Source: Elusimicrobiota bacterium
Lineage (GTDB): Bacteria; Elusimicrobiota; Elusimicrobia; UBA1565
Direction of reading: 5' to 3'
Length of the DNA: 64,000 nt
Assembly (NCBI GenBank): GCA_016196755.1
Contig: JACPXC010000038.1
Span: 1 to 64,000 of the forward strand
Both the position numbers and the translations under genes were made by a program. The notes beneath the pieces are model-generated. The model ran no database searches, was not told the DNA's origin, and saw only the letters and a list, made by a program, of their open reading frames with translations. Shown here in pieces: positions 1-7,995 of the stretch (its first letter is position 1; the number at the start of each line of letters is the position of its first letter).

Positions 1-1512
1 GCCGATGACGACCGGGTTGTTCTTCTCGACGCGCAAGAGCGTCTTGACCATCTGGCGCAGCTCGGCCTTGCGGCCGATCAACGGCGAGGTCTTCGGGTCC
101 AGCACCTTCGCCGTCAGGTTCGTGCCGTACTTGAAGAGGTTCTGCACCTTCTTGTCGCCGGGCTTGATCAGCGGGAAATCCTCGCCCTTGCCGACGGGGA
201 CCGGCGCCTTCTCCTCGAGCTTGGCGACGACCGTGCCCATGAAGGCAAGGGCGGCGGCGAACTCGCGGCCGCTCTCGGTCTCGGGATTCTTGGCGGTGAT
301 CTTCTTGAGGACGCCGCTCAGCCAAGCCGTCGACTCCTTGGCCAGCGGCTTCGGCGACCAGTCGACGCCGACGTAGGAATCCTGCAGCTCCGCCAGCACC
401 GCCTTGGCCTTGACGGCGTCCGCGGGCTGGTCGGTCAGCTTGACGATCTTGTCGAGATAGGAGCGCAGCAGCTCCAGGCCGGCGTTGTCCCGGAGGACCG
501 TCGCCTGGGCGAGCTCGGCGACGGCCTCGGGCTTGGAGTGGTCGATCGACCCCGCGTAGAGCGAGACCGCGGCGCGCAGGGTGTTGAAGGCCTTGGCCTG
601 GGGGATGGCGCCGCCCTCGTTGAGCTGCCCTAGACCCTTGCGGGTCATGGCCCGGGCGGATTCGATCGACGACGTGTCGACGCCGGCGGAGATGATGATG
701 GGGTCCCCGAAGGTGTTCTCGGACGGGAAATCGACGAAGATGCGCATGCCGTTGGCCAGCGCGGCGACGCGGCCTTCGCGGGCCAGGAAACCGACCGCGC
801 GCTCCGCGGCCTCATGCGGCACGCCGGCCAGGTCGGCGATGACCTCCTGGACCTCGCGCGGCATGGCCTCGCCGGGCTTGAGGCTCTCGCGCATCGCGCG
901 CAGGAAGGCCTGCACGGCCTCGCGGGACGGCTCGCCGTGGGGGGCGGCGTCGTCGATCCCGTTGACGGCGGCGGGCATGGCCCCGCCGAAGAAGCGCGCG
1001 CCGTCGAAGCGGGCGCCGATCCGCCCGAGGCTGCCGGCCACGGATCTGAGCATGCCGAGCGCGCCCTTGGGAGCCCGCGCGGCCGCGCCGGTCGCGCCGT
1101 TCTTCGCGGCGGCGCGCGCCGCCGCCTGCACCGAGGCGCGCGGCAGGGAAACCGCCGCGGCAGGCGCGGCGGCGGCGGGCAGCGCCGCGATGCGCGCGGC
1201 AGGCGACGCGGCGGGAAGGGCGCTCGCGGCGGCGGCCGGGACGGCACGGGCGGCCGCGACCGACGGGCCTGCCACCGAGGGCAGATTCAGAGAAGCAGCG
1301 GGCAGAAGAGAGGCCGCGGTGGGCGCCGACAGCGAGAGGTTCGGCATGCCGGCCTGGACCGGGGCCACCGGGAGGACGGGCGTGGAGGCGGCCGCGCCCG
1401 CGCGGCCCGCGATGACCTGGGCGAAGGCCGAGTAGCAGCCGGTGCCGGGAGAGAGCGCCACGAGCGCCGCCGCCAAGGCGACAGCCGTCCCACGCTTCAC
1501 TCTATAGGTCAT
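1..1512 (-). CDS. Exported ClpA/ClpB-like AAA+ protein, N-terminal part (runs off the left edge)
   Basis: The frame is open from an ATG at 1512 to the window edge, giving 504 visible residues. It starts with a signal peptide (basic MTYRVKR, hydrophobic Ala/Leu core, likely cut before Gln in AFA-QVIAG). An Ala/Pro-rich linker follows to about residue 130, then a roughly 300-residue helical region I do not recognise. The last visible residues contain SPLIGRKAELRQM and then VEKNNPVVIG. This matches the segment just before the Walker A of ClpA/B/C first AAA+ modules (DPVIGRxxEI...KNNPxLIGEPGVGKT). The Walker A itself would lie just outside the window, so ATPase competence cannot be judged. GGGAGG sits 4-5 nt before the ATG and supports the start. 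An exported Clp-family ATPase is unusual because the family is normally cytoplasmic; the leader could also act as a membrane anchor. Confidence 0.75.
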   Translation of the reverse strand, partial: MTYRVKRGTAVALAAALVALSPGTGCYSAFAQVIAGRAGAAASTPVLPVAPVQAGMPNLSLSAPTAASLLPAASLNLPSVAGPSVAAARAVPAAAASALPAASPAARIAALPAAAAPAAAVSLPRASVQAAARAAAKNGATGAAARAPKGALGMLRSVAGSLGRIGARFDGARFFGGAMPAAVNGIDDAAPHGEPSREAVQAFLRAMRESLKPGEAMPREVQEVIADLAGVPHEAAERAVGFLAREGRVAALANGMRIFVDFPSENTFGDPIIISAGVDTSSIESARAMTRKGLGQLNEGGAIPQAKAFNTLRAAVSLYAGSIDHSKPEAVAELAQATVLRDNAGLELLRSYLDKIVKLTDQPADAVKAKAVLAELQDSYVGVDWSPKPLAKESTAWLSGVLKKITAKNPETESGREFAAALAFMGTVVAKLEEKAPVPVGKGEDFPLIKPGDKKVQNLFKYGTNLTAKVLDPKTSPLIGRKAELRQMVKTLLRVEKNNPVVIG

Positions 1513-1522
1513 CGGCCCTCCC

Positions 1523-1546
1523 ATTCCCCTTTAGTTTATGGGGAAT
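1523..1546 (-). promoter_or_regulatory. Leader hairpin next to the Shine-Dalgarno of the AAA+ gene
   Basis: ATTCCCC (1523-1529) and GGGGAAT (1540-1546) form a perfect 7-bp stem with a 10-nt loop. The hairpin lies immediately 5' of the GGGAGG ribosome-binding site on the minus strand. It could modulate translation; no function is shown. Confidence 0.3.
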
Positions 1547-1619
1547 CGGCTCTAGGAGGGAGGGCTATTAAGGGAAGGGAGCCCGGATTATTCGGCCTAG
1601 GCCTACGGACCCGGAGGGC

Positions 1620-2639
1620 CTAGCCGCCGATGGCGTTCATCGCGCGGTCGGGCCGGTGGAAGCCCGGAAGGCCGATGAGGTGGCCCGGGCCCTTACGGGA
1701 CACGGCGTCGGCCATGATCAAGGCCAGCTCGGCGTCGCCAGCCCCCGCGCGCAGCGGCCCGCGCAGGTCGGCGCCTCGCTCGGCGAACAGGCAGGTCCGG
1801 AACGTGCCGTCGGCCGTGACACGGACGCGGTCGCAGTCCGCGCAGAAGGCGCGCGTCACGGGGGCGATGACGGCAAACGAGCCGCGGCCGTCGGCATAGT
1901 CGTAGGACACCGAGGTGGAGTGGGCCGCGCCGGGCCGCTCCACGGCCGCAAAGCGCGCGATGACCGCGGCGGCGATCTCGGAGGCCGGCACCATGAGCGA
2001 ACGGTCCCAGATGGCGTCGCCCTCGAGCGGCATGAACTCGATGAAGCGGAGCTCGCGTCCCGTGCGGCGGCCCCACGCCGCCAGGTCGGCGACCTGCGAA
2101 TCGTTGACGCCCCGCATCACGACGCAGTTGACCTTGATGGGACCGAAGCCCGCCGCCTCGGCGGCGTCGAGCCCGGCCAGGGTGTCGGAGAGGCCGTCGA
2201 CGCGCGCCATCGCGCGGTAGGTCCCGGCGTCGAGCGAGTCGAGGCTGACGGTGACGCGGTCGAGGCCGGCGGCCTTGAGCGCGGCGGCCTGCGCGGCCAG
2301 GCGCGTCCCGTTGGTCGTCATAGCGACCTCGGCGAGCCCGGGGACGGCCTTGAGCAGCGCCACGAAGCGGTGCACGTCGCGCCGGATGAGCGGCTCGCCG
2401 CCCGTGACGCGGACCTGGGTCACGCCGCGCGAGGCCGCGACGGCGGCGAGGCGGGCCAGTTCCTCGTAGCTCAGCAGCTCGGCGCGCGGCAGCCAGACCG
2501 GGCGCTCCGGCATGCAGTAGACGCAGCGCAGGTCGCAGCGGTCGGTCACCGAGACGCGCAGCTTGCGCGCGGCGCGCCCGAAGCCGTCTAGGAGAGCAGG
2601 CGGTCGGCTAGCCACGTGGAGGCCTGGCGCGTCAGCCAC
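1620..2639 (-). CDS. moaA: GTP 3',8-cyclase MoaA (molybdenum cofactor biosynthesis)
   Basis: This is a radical-SAM enzyme of 339 residues, the usual MoaA length. With MoaC it converts GTP to cyclic pyranopterin monophosphate in the cytoplasm, the first step of molybdopterin synthesis. The N-terminal [4Fe-4S] motif is visible as SVTDRCDLRCVYCMPE (CxxxCxxC). The C-terminal cluster cysteines lie in FCADCDRVRV...RTCLF, and the protein ends in the family's conserved Gly-Gly (AIGG). The listed start overlaps the upstream hydrolase gene by 52 nt. A GTG near 2615 (VASRPPALLDGFGR) would shorten the overlap and still precede the conserved DGFGR segment. No other moa genes are in the window. Confidence 0.95.
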   Translation of the reverse strand: MADAPGLHVASRPPALLDGFGRAARKLRVSVTDRCDLRCVYCMPERPVWLPRAELLSYEELARLAAVAASRGVTQVRVTGGEPLIRRDVHRFVALLKAVPGLAEVAMTTNGTRLAAQAAALKAAGLDRVTVSLDSLDAGTYRAMARVDGLSDTLAGLDAAEAAGFGPIKVNCVVMRGVNDSQVADLAAWGRRTGRELRFIEFMPLEGDAIWDRSLMVPASEIAAAVIARFAAVERPGAAHSTSVSYDYADGRGSFAVIAPVTRAFCADCDRVRVTADGTFRTCLFAERGADLRGPLRAGAGDAELALIMADAVSRKGPGHLIGLPGFHRPDRAMNAIGG

Positions 2640-3331
2640 GGCCGGCGGTCGAGGAAGGCGTGGGTGGCGCCGCGCGCCGCGACCAGGCGCGCGCGGGCGC
2701 CCGCCGCGGCGAGGAGGCGCCGCGACACGGCAAACGGCACGACGTCGTCTTTGGTGCCGTGGACGATGAGGATCGGACAGCCGCGCCGGCCGACGGCGGC
2801 GGCGGGGTCGTCGCGGCGGACGCTCTCGGCGAAGTCGCGCGCCATCGCCGGCAGGGGCGGGACCCTCAGCGGGCCCGACATGCGCGCCAGCGTGCGCTTC
2901 ATCTCGGGGCCGACCATCTCGGGGCCGCCCACCGGCGCCACGACGGCCACGGCCTTGAGCGAGGCGATCCGGCCGCCCAGGTTGAGCGCGGTCCAGCCGC
3001 CCATCGAGAAGCCGAAGACGGCCAGGCGCTTCGGGTCGACATACTCGAGCGTCGCCAGTTCCTTCAACGCGGCCTCGGCCTGGCTCAGCAGGGTCGAGAA
3101 CCGGTAGGTCCCGCCCGAGCCCCAGCTCCCGGCGAAGTACGGGGCAAAGCTGGCCACGCCGCGCGCCAGGAGAGCGCGTTGGACGTCGACGTTCTTCTCC
3201 GAGCCGGGGAAGCCGTGCAGGAACAGCACCCCAGGCGCCCGGCGGCCCGCGGCCAGCGCGGGACGATTCTGGACGCCGACCATCTTGAGGCCGCGCCAGC
3301 GCCAGACCAGGGAACCGCTATGGGGCTGCAC
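2588..3331 (-). CDS. Alpha/beta hydrolase (dienelactone hydrolase/acyl-peptidase-like)
   Basis: This is a cytoplasmic serine hydrolase of about 247 residues; the substrate is unknown. Visible features are the oxyanion-hole segment FLHGFPGSEKN, the nucleophile elbow GFSMGG, the acid region ILIVHGTKDDVVPF and the catalytic-His region ATHAFLDRR, so the triad is complete. The start is uncertain. The longest frame begins at 3445 but would overlap the divergent sigma-factor gene by 80 nt. I chose GTG 3331; ATG 3367 and ATG 3283 are alternatives, and none has a clear Shine-Dalgarno. The gene overlaps moaA downstream. A peptidase, esterase or lipase role are all possible. Confidence 0.8.
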   Translation of the reverse strand: MQPHSGSLVWRWRGLKMVGVQNRPALAAGRRAPGVLFLHGFPGSEKNVDVQRALLARGVASFAPYFAGSWGSGGTYRFSTLLSQAEAALKELATLEYVDPKRLAVFGFSMGGWTALNLGGRIASLKAVAVVAPVGGPEMVGPEMKRTLARMSGPLRVPPLPAMARDFAESVRRDDPAAAVGRRGCPILIVHGTKDDVVPFAVSRRLLAAAGARARLVAARGATHAFLDRRPWLTRQASTWLADRLLS

Positions 3332-3365
3332 AGGGATTATTAAATAATATCCTAGAGAATCCCGC

Positions 3366-3962
3366 ATGGAAGAAAATGTGGCCGGCAAACGTATGGTTGA
3401 CGAGGGCTCCGCAGGCTCGGCAACCGTGGACGACGCCAAAACCACTGTCGAACGCTATACGCCGCACGCGTACGCCTTGGCATTCCGTCTCACCGGCAAC
3501 CAGGCCGACGCCTGGGACTTGGCGCAGAACGCCATGCTCAGGGTCCTGCGGAGCTACTCGACCTATGACCCAAGCTACACGATGGAGCAGTGGCTCAGCC
3601 GGATCGTGCGCAACCTCTTCATCGACCAGAAGCGCTCGGAGCAGCGCCGCCGCGAGTCGCCGCTCGAAAGCGGCGACGCCGACGACGAGCGGCTCGCCCA
3701 TGCCGACACACTGCCCGACCCGTCGGCGGGACCGGAGAGGGAGTCGGACAAGACCGACGAGGCCGCCGTCGTGCGCCGGGCCGTCGCGGCCCTGCCCGTG
3801 GAGATGTCCATGGCCGTGAGCCTCGTGGACATCCAAGGCCAGTCTTACGAGGAGGCCTCCAAGGCCTTGGAGATCCCGATCTCCACCTTGGGGGTGCGCG
3901 TCTACCGCGGGCGCAAGCTCCTGCGCGCGGCGCTCAAAGGATATTGGGAGGGACGAGCATGA
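3366..3962 (+). CDS. ECF-type RNA polymerase sigma factor
   Basis: The protein has 198 residues. Region 2 (about residues 28-95) shows the typical AYALAFRLTGNQADAWDLAQ and WLSRIVRNLFIDQKRSEQRR. An acidic linker follows, then region 4 with AVAALPVEMSMAVSLVDIQG and the helix-turn-helix SYEEASKALEIPISTLGVRV. It should direct RNA polymerase to a small extracytoplasmic-stress-type regulon. The stop codon overlaps the start of the downstream zinc-finger gene (ATGA), the classic sigma/anti-sigma arrangement. The upstream region is AT-rich (3332-3355), but no confident -35/-10 pair could be picked. Confidence 0.95.
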   Translation: MEENVAGKRMVDEGSAGSATVDDAKTTVERYTPHAYALAFRLTGNQADAWDLAQNAMLRVLRSYSTYDPSYTMEQWLSRIVRNLFIDQKRSEQRRRESPLESGDADDERLAHADTLPDPSAGPERESDKTDEAAVVRRAVAALPVEMSMAVSLVDIQGQSYEEASKALEIPISTLGVRVYRGRKLLRAALKGYWEGRA

Positions 3963-4327
3963 CCCGTTGGCTGCGCTGCTGGGAGACCCGGAACCTCCTC
4001 GACCTCTTCGTCGACGGACGCCTGACCCGCGACCAGGGGCACCGCGTGGAAGACCACCTGGCCGCCTGCCCGGCCTGCGCGCTCGAGCTCGAGGGCCTAA
4101 AACCCCTGCCGCTCTCGGCCGGGGCGCCGCCAGCCATGCCCGCCGGCCTGGCGGCCGCCATCCTAAAGGAGTTCGAGGGCGGCGCCGCTCCGGAGCTGCC
4201 GAGCTGGAGGCTGAGCCCCGCGCAGGCGGCCGGTCTCGCCGCGGCCGCGCTGCTGCTCCTGGCCCAGACCGTGCCCGGCCCCGTCACGCGGGCCGTCCAG
4301 CGTCCCGCCGCGGAGGCCCTGCCATGA
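3959..4327 (+). CDS. Zinc-finger anti-sigma factor
   Basis: This 122-residue protein has an N-terminal zinc-binding anti-sigma fold: His33-x3-Cys37-x2-Cys40 in HLAACPAC. A single hydrophobic segment (about residues 88-108, AAGLAAAALLLLAQTVPG) follows, with a short tail. By family analogy it holds the adjacent ECF sigma factor inactive at the inner membrane until a signal arrives. The gene starts inside the sigma stop codon, and its own stop (TGA 4325-4327) overlaps the ATG of the next gene (4324). The three genes should therefore be translationally coupled. Confidence 0.88.
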   Translation: MTRWLRCWETRNLLDLFVDGRLTRDQGHRVEDHLAACPACALELEGLKPLPLSAGAPPAMPAGLAAAILKEFEGGAAPELPSWRLSPAQAAGLAAAALLLLAQTVPGPVTRAVQRPAAEALP

Positions 4328-6051
4328 ACGCTCGGCTCGTGGCGTTTTTCGATTCGGCGCTGGAGGCCTGCCTGCTCGTCCTGGCCTTCGTCCTGCCGCT
4401 GGCCGTCGAGCTCAAGGCCTACGACCCCTACTCCCTCAAGGCGGCCCTGCTGGCGGCAGGTTCGGCGCTGGCCGCCGGCCTGTGGCTGGCCCGCGCGCTC
4501 GAGGCCGGACGCGTCGAGGTCCCCGCGCCGCGCGCCGGGCTGGCGGGCTTGGGCGCCCTGCTCCTGGTCTGGACCGTCCTGCGCGGCGGCGCGGGCGAAG
4601 CCGGCGCGGTCCGGGCCGCCGGTCCGGCGCTCTTCCTGATAGCCCTGCTCGGCCCAGGCTCGGCGGGCTTCGCGCGCTCCCTGTGCTGGGCCGCGCTGTC
4701 GGCCGCCGCGCTGGCCGGCGGCTATGCCGTCACCGCCCGCCTCGGGCTCGACCCCCTGCCCTGGCAGCCGACCGCGGGCACGCTGGGCTCGCCGGGCCTC
4801 CTAGCCGCGGCGCTCTTGGCCGCCGTCCCGCTGGCCGCGCCCCTTCTGCTCGATCCCGAGGCCCCTGGCTATCGGCGGGCGCTGGCCGGGTTCTTGGGCG
4901 CCGTCTGCGTCGCCGGCCTGGCGGCGGCCGCCGCCGCGCTCGATGCCGCGGCGCTGGCCGCGGCGATGCCGGCCAAGGCCGAGGCCGTGCGCGCCGCCGC
5001 CGCGATGCTGCTCCAGAGCCCGTGGTCCGGCATCGGGGCGGGCGAACTGCCGATCCGCCTGCTCTGGGGACGCCCCGAAGCCGCCGCGGCGCTCCTGCCC
5101 GTCCCCCCCTCGGAACCGCTGGCCACCGCCGCGGAGTTGGGCCTGCCGGCCGCCGCGCTGTGGGGCGTCCTCATCCTGGGCTCGGTCTCGCTGGCCCTGC
5201 TCGACGCCCGGCGGCGTCTGGCGGCGGGCGACAAGCGCAACGCCTCGCTGGCCGGCGCGCAGGGCGCGTCGCTCATCCTCCTGGTGGGAGCCGGGCTCCT
5301 GACCGGGGCCAGCTACGCCCCGGCGCCCGGGGTCTGGCTCTGGCTCCTGGCCGGCTCGGCCGCGGCCCTGGCCCTCGAGGAAGGCGCCTCGGTCGTGCGC
5401 GCCCTGCCCCTCCCTCTGCCGCCCGCGCCGCGCCGCCTCCTGATGCTCCCTCTGGCCGCGGCGGTGGCCGTCTTGACCGCCGGCCCCCTGCTCCGCGCGG
5501 CCGACCAGCTGCGCCTCAACCGCGGCGCCGCCGAGGAGGAGGCGGGCGAGGGCGGCCGCGCGCTGGAACTCTACCGATCCATCGCCCCCGACTCGCTGAG
5601 CGGCCTCCAGGCCCGCTTGCGCGGGACGCGCATCCTCCTCGAGGGCGAAGGGACCGCCGCGGCCGAGGAGGCCCGCGCCTTCATCGCCCAAGCCGCCGCG
5701 GTCGACGCCCGCTTCGGGGACGTCCTCTACCTGCGCGCCGAGGCCGACCGCCGCCGCAAGGCTTGGGCCGAGGCGGCCAAGGGCTTCGAGCTCTACGCCG
5801 CCCTCAACCCCGCCGACGCGCGGACCTACAAGCCGCTGGCGGAGCTCCGCCAGACCCTGGGCGACCGCCAAGCCGCCGTCGACGCCGCCCAGGCCCTCGT
5901 ACGCCTGAGCCCGGAGAGCCCCGAGGCCTGGCGCTTCTATGCCGAGCAGGTCCATACCATCGACCCGGACGCCGCGCGCCCGCTCTACAAGAAGGCCGCC
6001 CAGGTCCAAGACCTGGCCACCACCCGCAGGGACACCCAGCTCATCCCGTAG
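4324..6051 (+). CDS. O-antigen-ligase-like polytopic membrane protein with C-terminal TPRs
   Basis: The protein has 575 residues. About ten hydrophobic segments occupy residues 10-400, beginning LLVLAFVLPLAVELKAYDPY, the usual opening of O-antigen ligase/Wzy-type proteins. The segment GIGAGELPIRLLWG...EPLATAAELGLPAAALWG resembles the Wzy_C signature (GxGxGxF...HNxxLxxxxExGxxG). Catalytic residues are hard to place, and the central His of the HN motif seems absent. After the last membrane segment, residues 400-575 are helical repeats of TPR type. The start overlaps the anti-sigma stop by 4 nt. It may be a polymerase/ligase or a sensor serving the sigma/anti-sigma pair; the function is unproven. 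Confidence 0.72.
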   Translation: MNARLVAFFDSALEACLLVLAFVLPLAVELKAYDPYSLKAALLAAGSALAAGLWLARALEAGRVEVPAPRAGLAGLGALLLVWTVLRGGAGEAGAVRAAGPALFLIALLGPGSAGFARSLCWAALSAAALAGGYAVTARLGLDPLPWQPTAGTLGSPGLLAAALLAAVPLAAPLLLDPEAPGYRRALAGFLGAVCVAGLAAAAAALDAAALAAAMPAKAEAVRAAAAMLLQSPWSGIGAGELPIRLLWGRPEAAAALLPVPPSEPLATAAELGLPAAALWGVLILGSVSLALLDARRRLAAGDKRNASLAGAQGASLILLVGAGLLTGASYAPAPGVWLWLLAGSAAALALEEGASVVRALPLPLPPAPRRLLMLPLAAAVAVLTAGPLLRAADQLRLNRGAAEEEAGEGGRALELYRSIAPDSLSGLQARLRGTRILLEGEGTAAAEEARAFIAQAAAVDARFGDVLYLRAEADRRRKAWAEAAKGFELYAALNPADARTYKPLAELRQTLGDRQAAVDAAQALVRLSPESPEAWRFYAEQVHTIDPDAARPLYKKAAQVQDLATTRRDTQLIP

Positions 6052-6073
6052 CAAGTAAACGCAACGCGCCTGG

Positions 6074-6090
6074 CACCGATACTTTCGGTG
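6074..6090. repeat. Short intergenic inverted repeat
   Basis: CACCGA-N5-TCGGTG lies inside CTGGCACCGATACTTTCGG in the 111-nt gap after the membrane TPR gene. It is too short and lacks a T-run to be called a terminator. It resembles dispersed extragenic palindromes, but only one copy is seen in this window. Confidence 0.3.
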
Positions 6091-6162
6091 ACATGGGGTG
6101 ACACGGGAGCCGTTGGATTGGTCCGGAGGCGGAGGTAACCTATAGACGAGGGGGAGGTCCCC

Positions 6163-7074
6163 ATGACCCGCCACGTCCCTGCTCGCCGCATCCTCGTCCC
6201 GATCGACTTCTCGCCGCTGTCGCTCAACGCTCTGCGCGCGGCGATGGCGCTCGGGGACCGTTTCGGCAGCCTGCTGCAGTTGCTCTTCGTCCTCGAGCCC
6301 GAGCAGCCCACCGCCATGGGCATGGCCGGCCTCGGCATCGCGGCGTTTCCAATGATCGACTCCGCGCCGACGCTCAAGGCGGCGCGCGAGCGCCTCAAGA
6401 AGGAGTCCTCGGGCTACGCCGGGCCGGTGACGCTCCGCGCCGTCGTCGGCTCCGCGGTGGCGACGATTCAGCGCGCCGCGCTCAGCGGGCGGGCCGATAT
6501 GATCGTGATGGGGACGCACGGCCGCCAAGGCCTCAAGCGGGTCCTATTCGGCTCGACGGCGGAATCGGTGGTCCGCGGCTCCGCCGTCCCGGTCCTGACC
6601 GTGCATGGCGGCAAGCGGCCGCTCCAACTGCGCCGCCTGCTATGCCCGTTCAACATGACTCCGCACGCCGAACGGACCTTGGCCTACGCCAACGCCCTGG
6701 CGCAAGAGCTGGGGGCCGCCCTGACGGTGCTCTACGTGCGCGGCGAGCACGATTGGGAGGAGGACCAGCGGCTCGAGCTGAGGGCGCGCCTGCGCCAGAC
6801 GCTGGGCTCGCGCGGCAGTCACCTCGACCTGCGCATCGTGCCGGGCCGCTCGCCCGAGGAGGCCATCGTCCGGGAGGCGGGGCGCGGCTACGACGCCGTA
6901 GTCCTCTGCGAGCACCCTCTGGCGTGGTCGCCCAGCCAGCTCATGGGCAGCACGGCCGAGAAGACCGTGCGGGACTGCGACGTGCCGGTGCTCTCGGTGC
7001 CCGTGCGGGCCGGCGTGGTGCCGCGCTGGGCCGCCGCGCGCCGTCCGGCCGGCAAGGGAGGCGTCCTGATCTAG
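6163..7074 (+). CDS. Universal stress protein with two UspA domains
   Basis: The protein has 303 residues with two UspA folds in tandem. Domain 1 (about 5-145) begins RILVPIDFSPLSLNALRAA and carries the ATP-binding motif MGTHGRQGLKRVLFGSTAE (GxxGx9G(S/T)). Domain 2 (about 150-285) begins RRLLCPFNMTPHAERTL and ends MGSTAEKTVRDCDVPVLSV, with a degenerate nucleotide-binding loop. It is probably a cytoplasmic stress or ATP-sensing protein. GGGGGAGG lies 5 nt before the ATG and gives a strong start. It appears to be a single-gene unit, with the next gene convergent. Confidence 0.93.
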   Translation: MTRHVPARRILVPIDFSPLSLNALRAAMALGDRFGSLLQLLFVLEPEQPTAMGMAGLGIAAFPMIDSAPTLKAARERLKKESSGYAGPVTLRAVVGSAVATIQRAALSGRADMIVMGTHGRQGLKRVLFGSTAESVVRGSAVPVLTVHGGKRPLQLRRLLCPFNMTPHAERTLAYANALAQELGAALTVLYVRGEHDWEEDQRLELRARLRQTLGSRGSHLDLRIVPGRSPEEAIVREAGRGYDAVVLCEHPLAWSPSQLMGSTAEKTVRDCDVPVLSVPVRAGVVPRWAAARRPAGKGGVLI

Positions 7075-7086
7075 AGAGAGCGCCAG

Positions 7087-7623
7087 CTATTCGTCTCGCG
7101 TCCCGCGCCAGGCGCGCAGGAACTCGGCGAGACCGACGGCCGCGGCCAGACCGATCAACCCCCGACCGGCCAGGTCCCAGCCTCCTAACCTGAGGCCGAA
7201 GGCTTCGATGGTGCCCACCCCCGCCGTAAGGACGGCCGCACGGTGGAGTTCTCCAGCCACGAAGACCAGGACGCCAGCGACCAACAAGACGGCCGGGAGC
7301 ACCGACCAACCCTGCGGGGTCCTGAGCGACAAGAGGGCAGCCGCCTTAGCGCGCGGCGCCGCAACGGGCCGCAAGGGGTCATGGGACTCCTTGCTGGGGG
7401 GAAGGGCGAGTTGGGGCGGCTTGACCCGCGGCGGCAACACCGCGACGAACTCCACGAAGCCTCGGCGTTCGGCCAGGCGGAGCGCGGCCCAGGCTCCGAC
7501 GGCGGAGAGACTCGGCAGTACCTCCCAACCGGTAATGCCGCCCAAGAGCAGGCCGAAGACGCTGAATCCGGCGCTCGTCCCCACGATGTCCGCGACCCGA
7601 GACAACACGACAGGGAGCTTCAC
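7087..7623 (-). CDS. Hypothetical multi-pass membrane protein
   Basis: This frame of 178 residues starts at GTG 7623, preceded by a usable ribosome-binding site (AGGAA about 8 nt upstream); an ATG at 7686 is an alternative. Hydrophobic stretches are seen around residues 16-45 (GFSVFGLLLGGITGWEVL and onward), 110-135 (LPAVLLVAGVLVFVAGEL) and 145-168. A Pro/Arg-rich loop separates the first two. No family was recognised. It is convergent with the universal stress protein gene, and its 5' side faces the gene-free region with the twin repeat units. Confidence 0.55.
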   Translation of the reverse strand: MKLPVVLSRVADIVGTSAGFSVFGLLLGGITGWEVLPSLSAVGAWAALRLAERRGFVEFVAVLPPRVKPPQLALPPSKESHDPLRPVAAPRAKAAALLSLRTPQGWSVLPAVLLVAGVLVFVAGELHRAAVLTAGVGTIEAFGLRLGGWDLAGRGLIGLAAAVGLAEFLRAWRGTRDE

Positions 7624-7721
7624 GGAACGATTCCTGCGGAGCGGCGGACCCTGAAAGCGCGGAACAAGCTTCCTATGGAGACCCATGTTTGCAGTAAATG
7701 TAAGGGCGAACCCCCGGATAA

Positions 7722-7939
7722 TCAAGCGGCCGCCCCTGCAAGTTCCCGGGGTTTGGGAGGCGGGTTGTTCACCGGGACAGCAGAGTTTACGCGCCTCGGG
7801 CGCGTGGATCCTCGAATTGCCGAACGGCCGGCAGGAACGGAGAACGGCGGAAGGGTCTAGGCGAACTGCGTGCACGCTTCGCGCACAAAAAGTGGCGACA
7901 TGATTGTCGATTAGCGCTGGTTTTTTAATCGATATTTTT
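7722..7939 (+). ncRNA. Left unit of the twin inverted elements (putative structured RNA with terminator)
   Basis: The unit begins around TCAAGC (7722). It contains block A (GTTCCCGGGGTTTG) and block B, which is itself a hairpin (ACGCGCC-TCG-GGCGCGT, 7789-7805). Block C follows, with an internal palindrome GCGTGCACGC. The unit ends in a hairpin followed by a T-run (7907-7939). The same ordered blocks recur on the opposite strand at 8198-7962. A small open frame reads through it (LRASGAW...), and the partner shows the same residues, so a decayed coding origin cannot be excluded. No promoter was identified. That it is a transcribed RNA is an inference. Confidence 0.35.
7907..7939 (+). terminator. 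Terminator-like hairpin of the left unit
   Basis: TCGATTA (7907-7913) pairs with TAATCGA (7926-7932) across a 12-nt loop, and TATTTTT follows on the plus strand. The stem is AT-rich, so strength is doubtful. Confidence 0.4.
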
Positions 7940-7945
7940 AAGAAT

Positions 7946-7961
7946 CCTCCAGCGCTGGAGG
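7946..7961. repeat. Perfect 16-bp palindrome between the two convergent units
   Basis: CCTCCAGCGCTGGAGG is fully self-complementary and sits exactly between the two terminator-like hairpins. Its core AGCGCTGG also occurs at 7913-7920, in the loop of the left hairpin. It could be a protein-binding site or a recombination junction. Confidence 0.6.
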
Positions 7962-7995
7962 AAAATAAAAAATTCCGCTTTGCCCGTAAGCGGAA
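7962..7995 (-). terminator. Rho-independent terminator of the right unit
   Basis: Read on the minus strand, TTCCGCTT (7995-7988) and AAGCGGAA (7980-7973) form a perfect 8-bp stem with a 7-nt loop. TTTTTTATTTT (7972-7962) follows. This is a textbook intrinsic terminator for a minus-strand transcript arising from the gene-free region, yet no minus-strand gene lies immediately upstream. That supports the right unit being transcribed. Confidence 0.65.

Noticed and set aside
581-1623. Plus-strand frames over the left-end AAA+ gene
   Set aside because: The minus-strand frame has a ribosome-binding site, a signal peptide and a Clp-type motif; the plus frames are low-complexity and have no start signals.
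7685-7903. Small plus-strand ORF inside the left twin unit
   Set aside because: The reading frame contains residues shared with the partner unit (LRASGAW), but the partner frame is interrupted by a stop and conservation is strongest in the palindromic blocks. Nucleotide structure explains it better than a protein. Kept as a caveat only.
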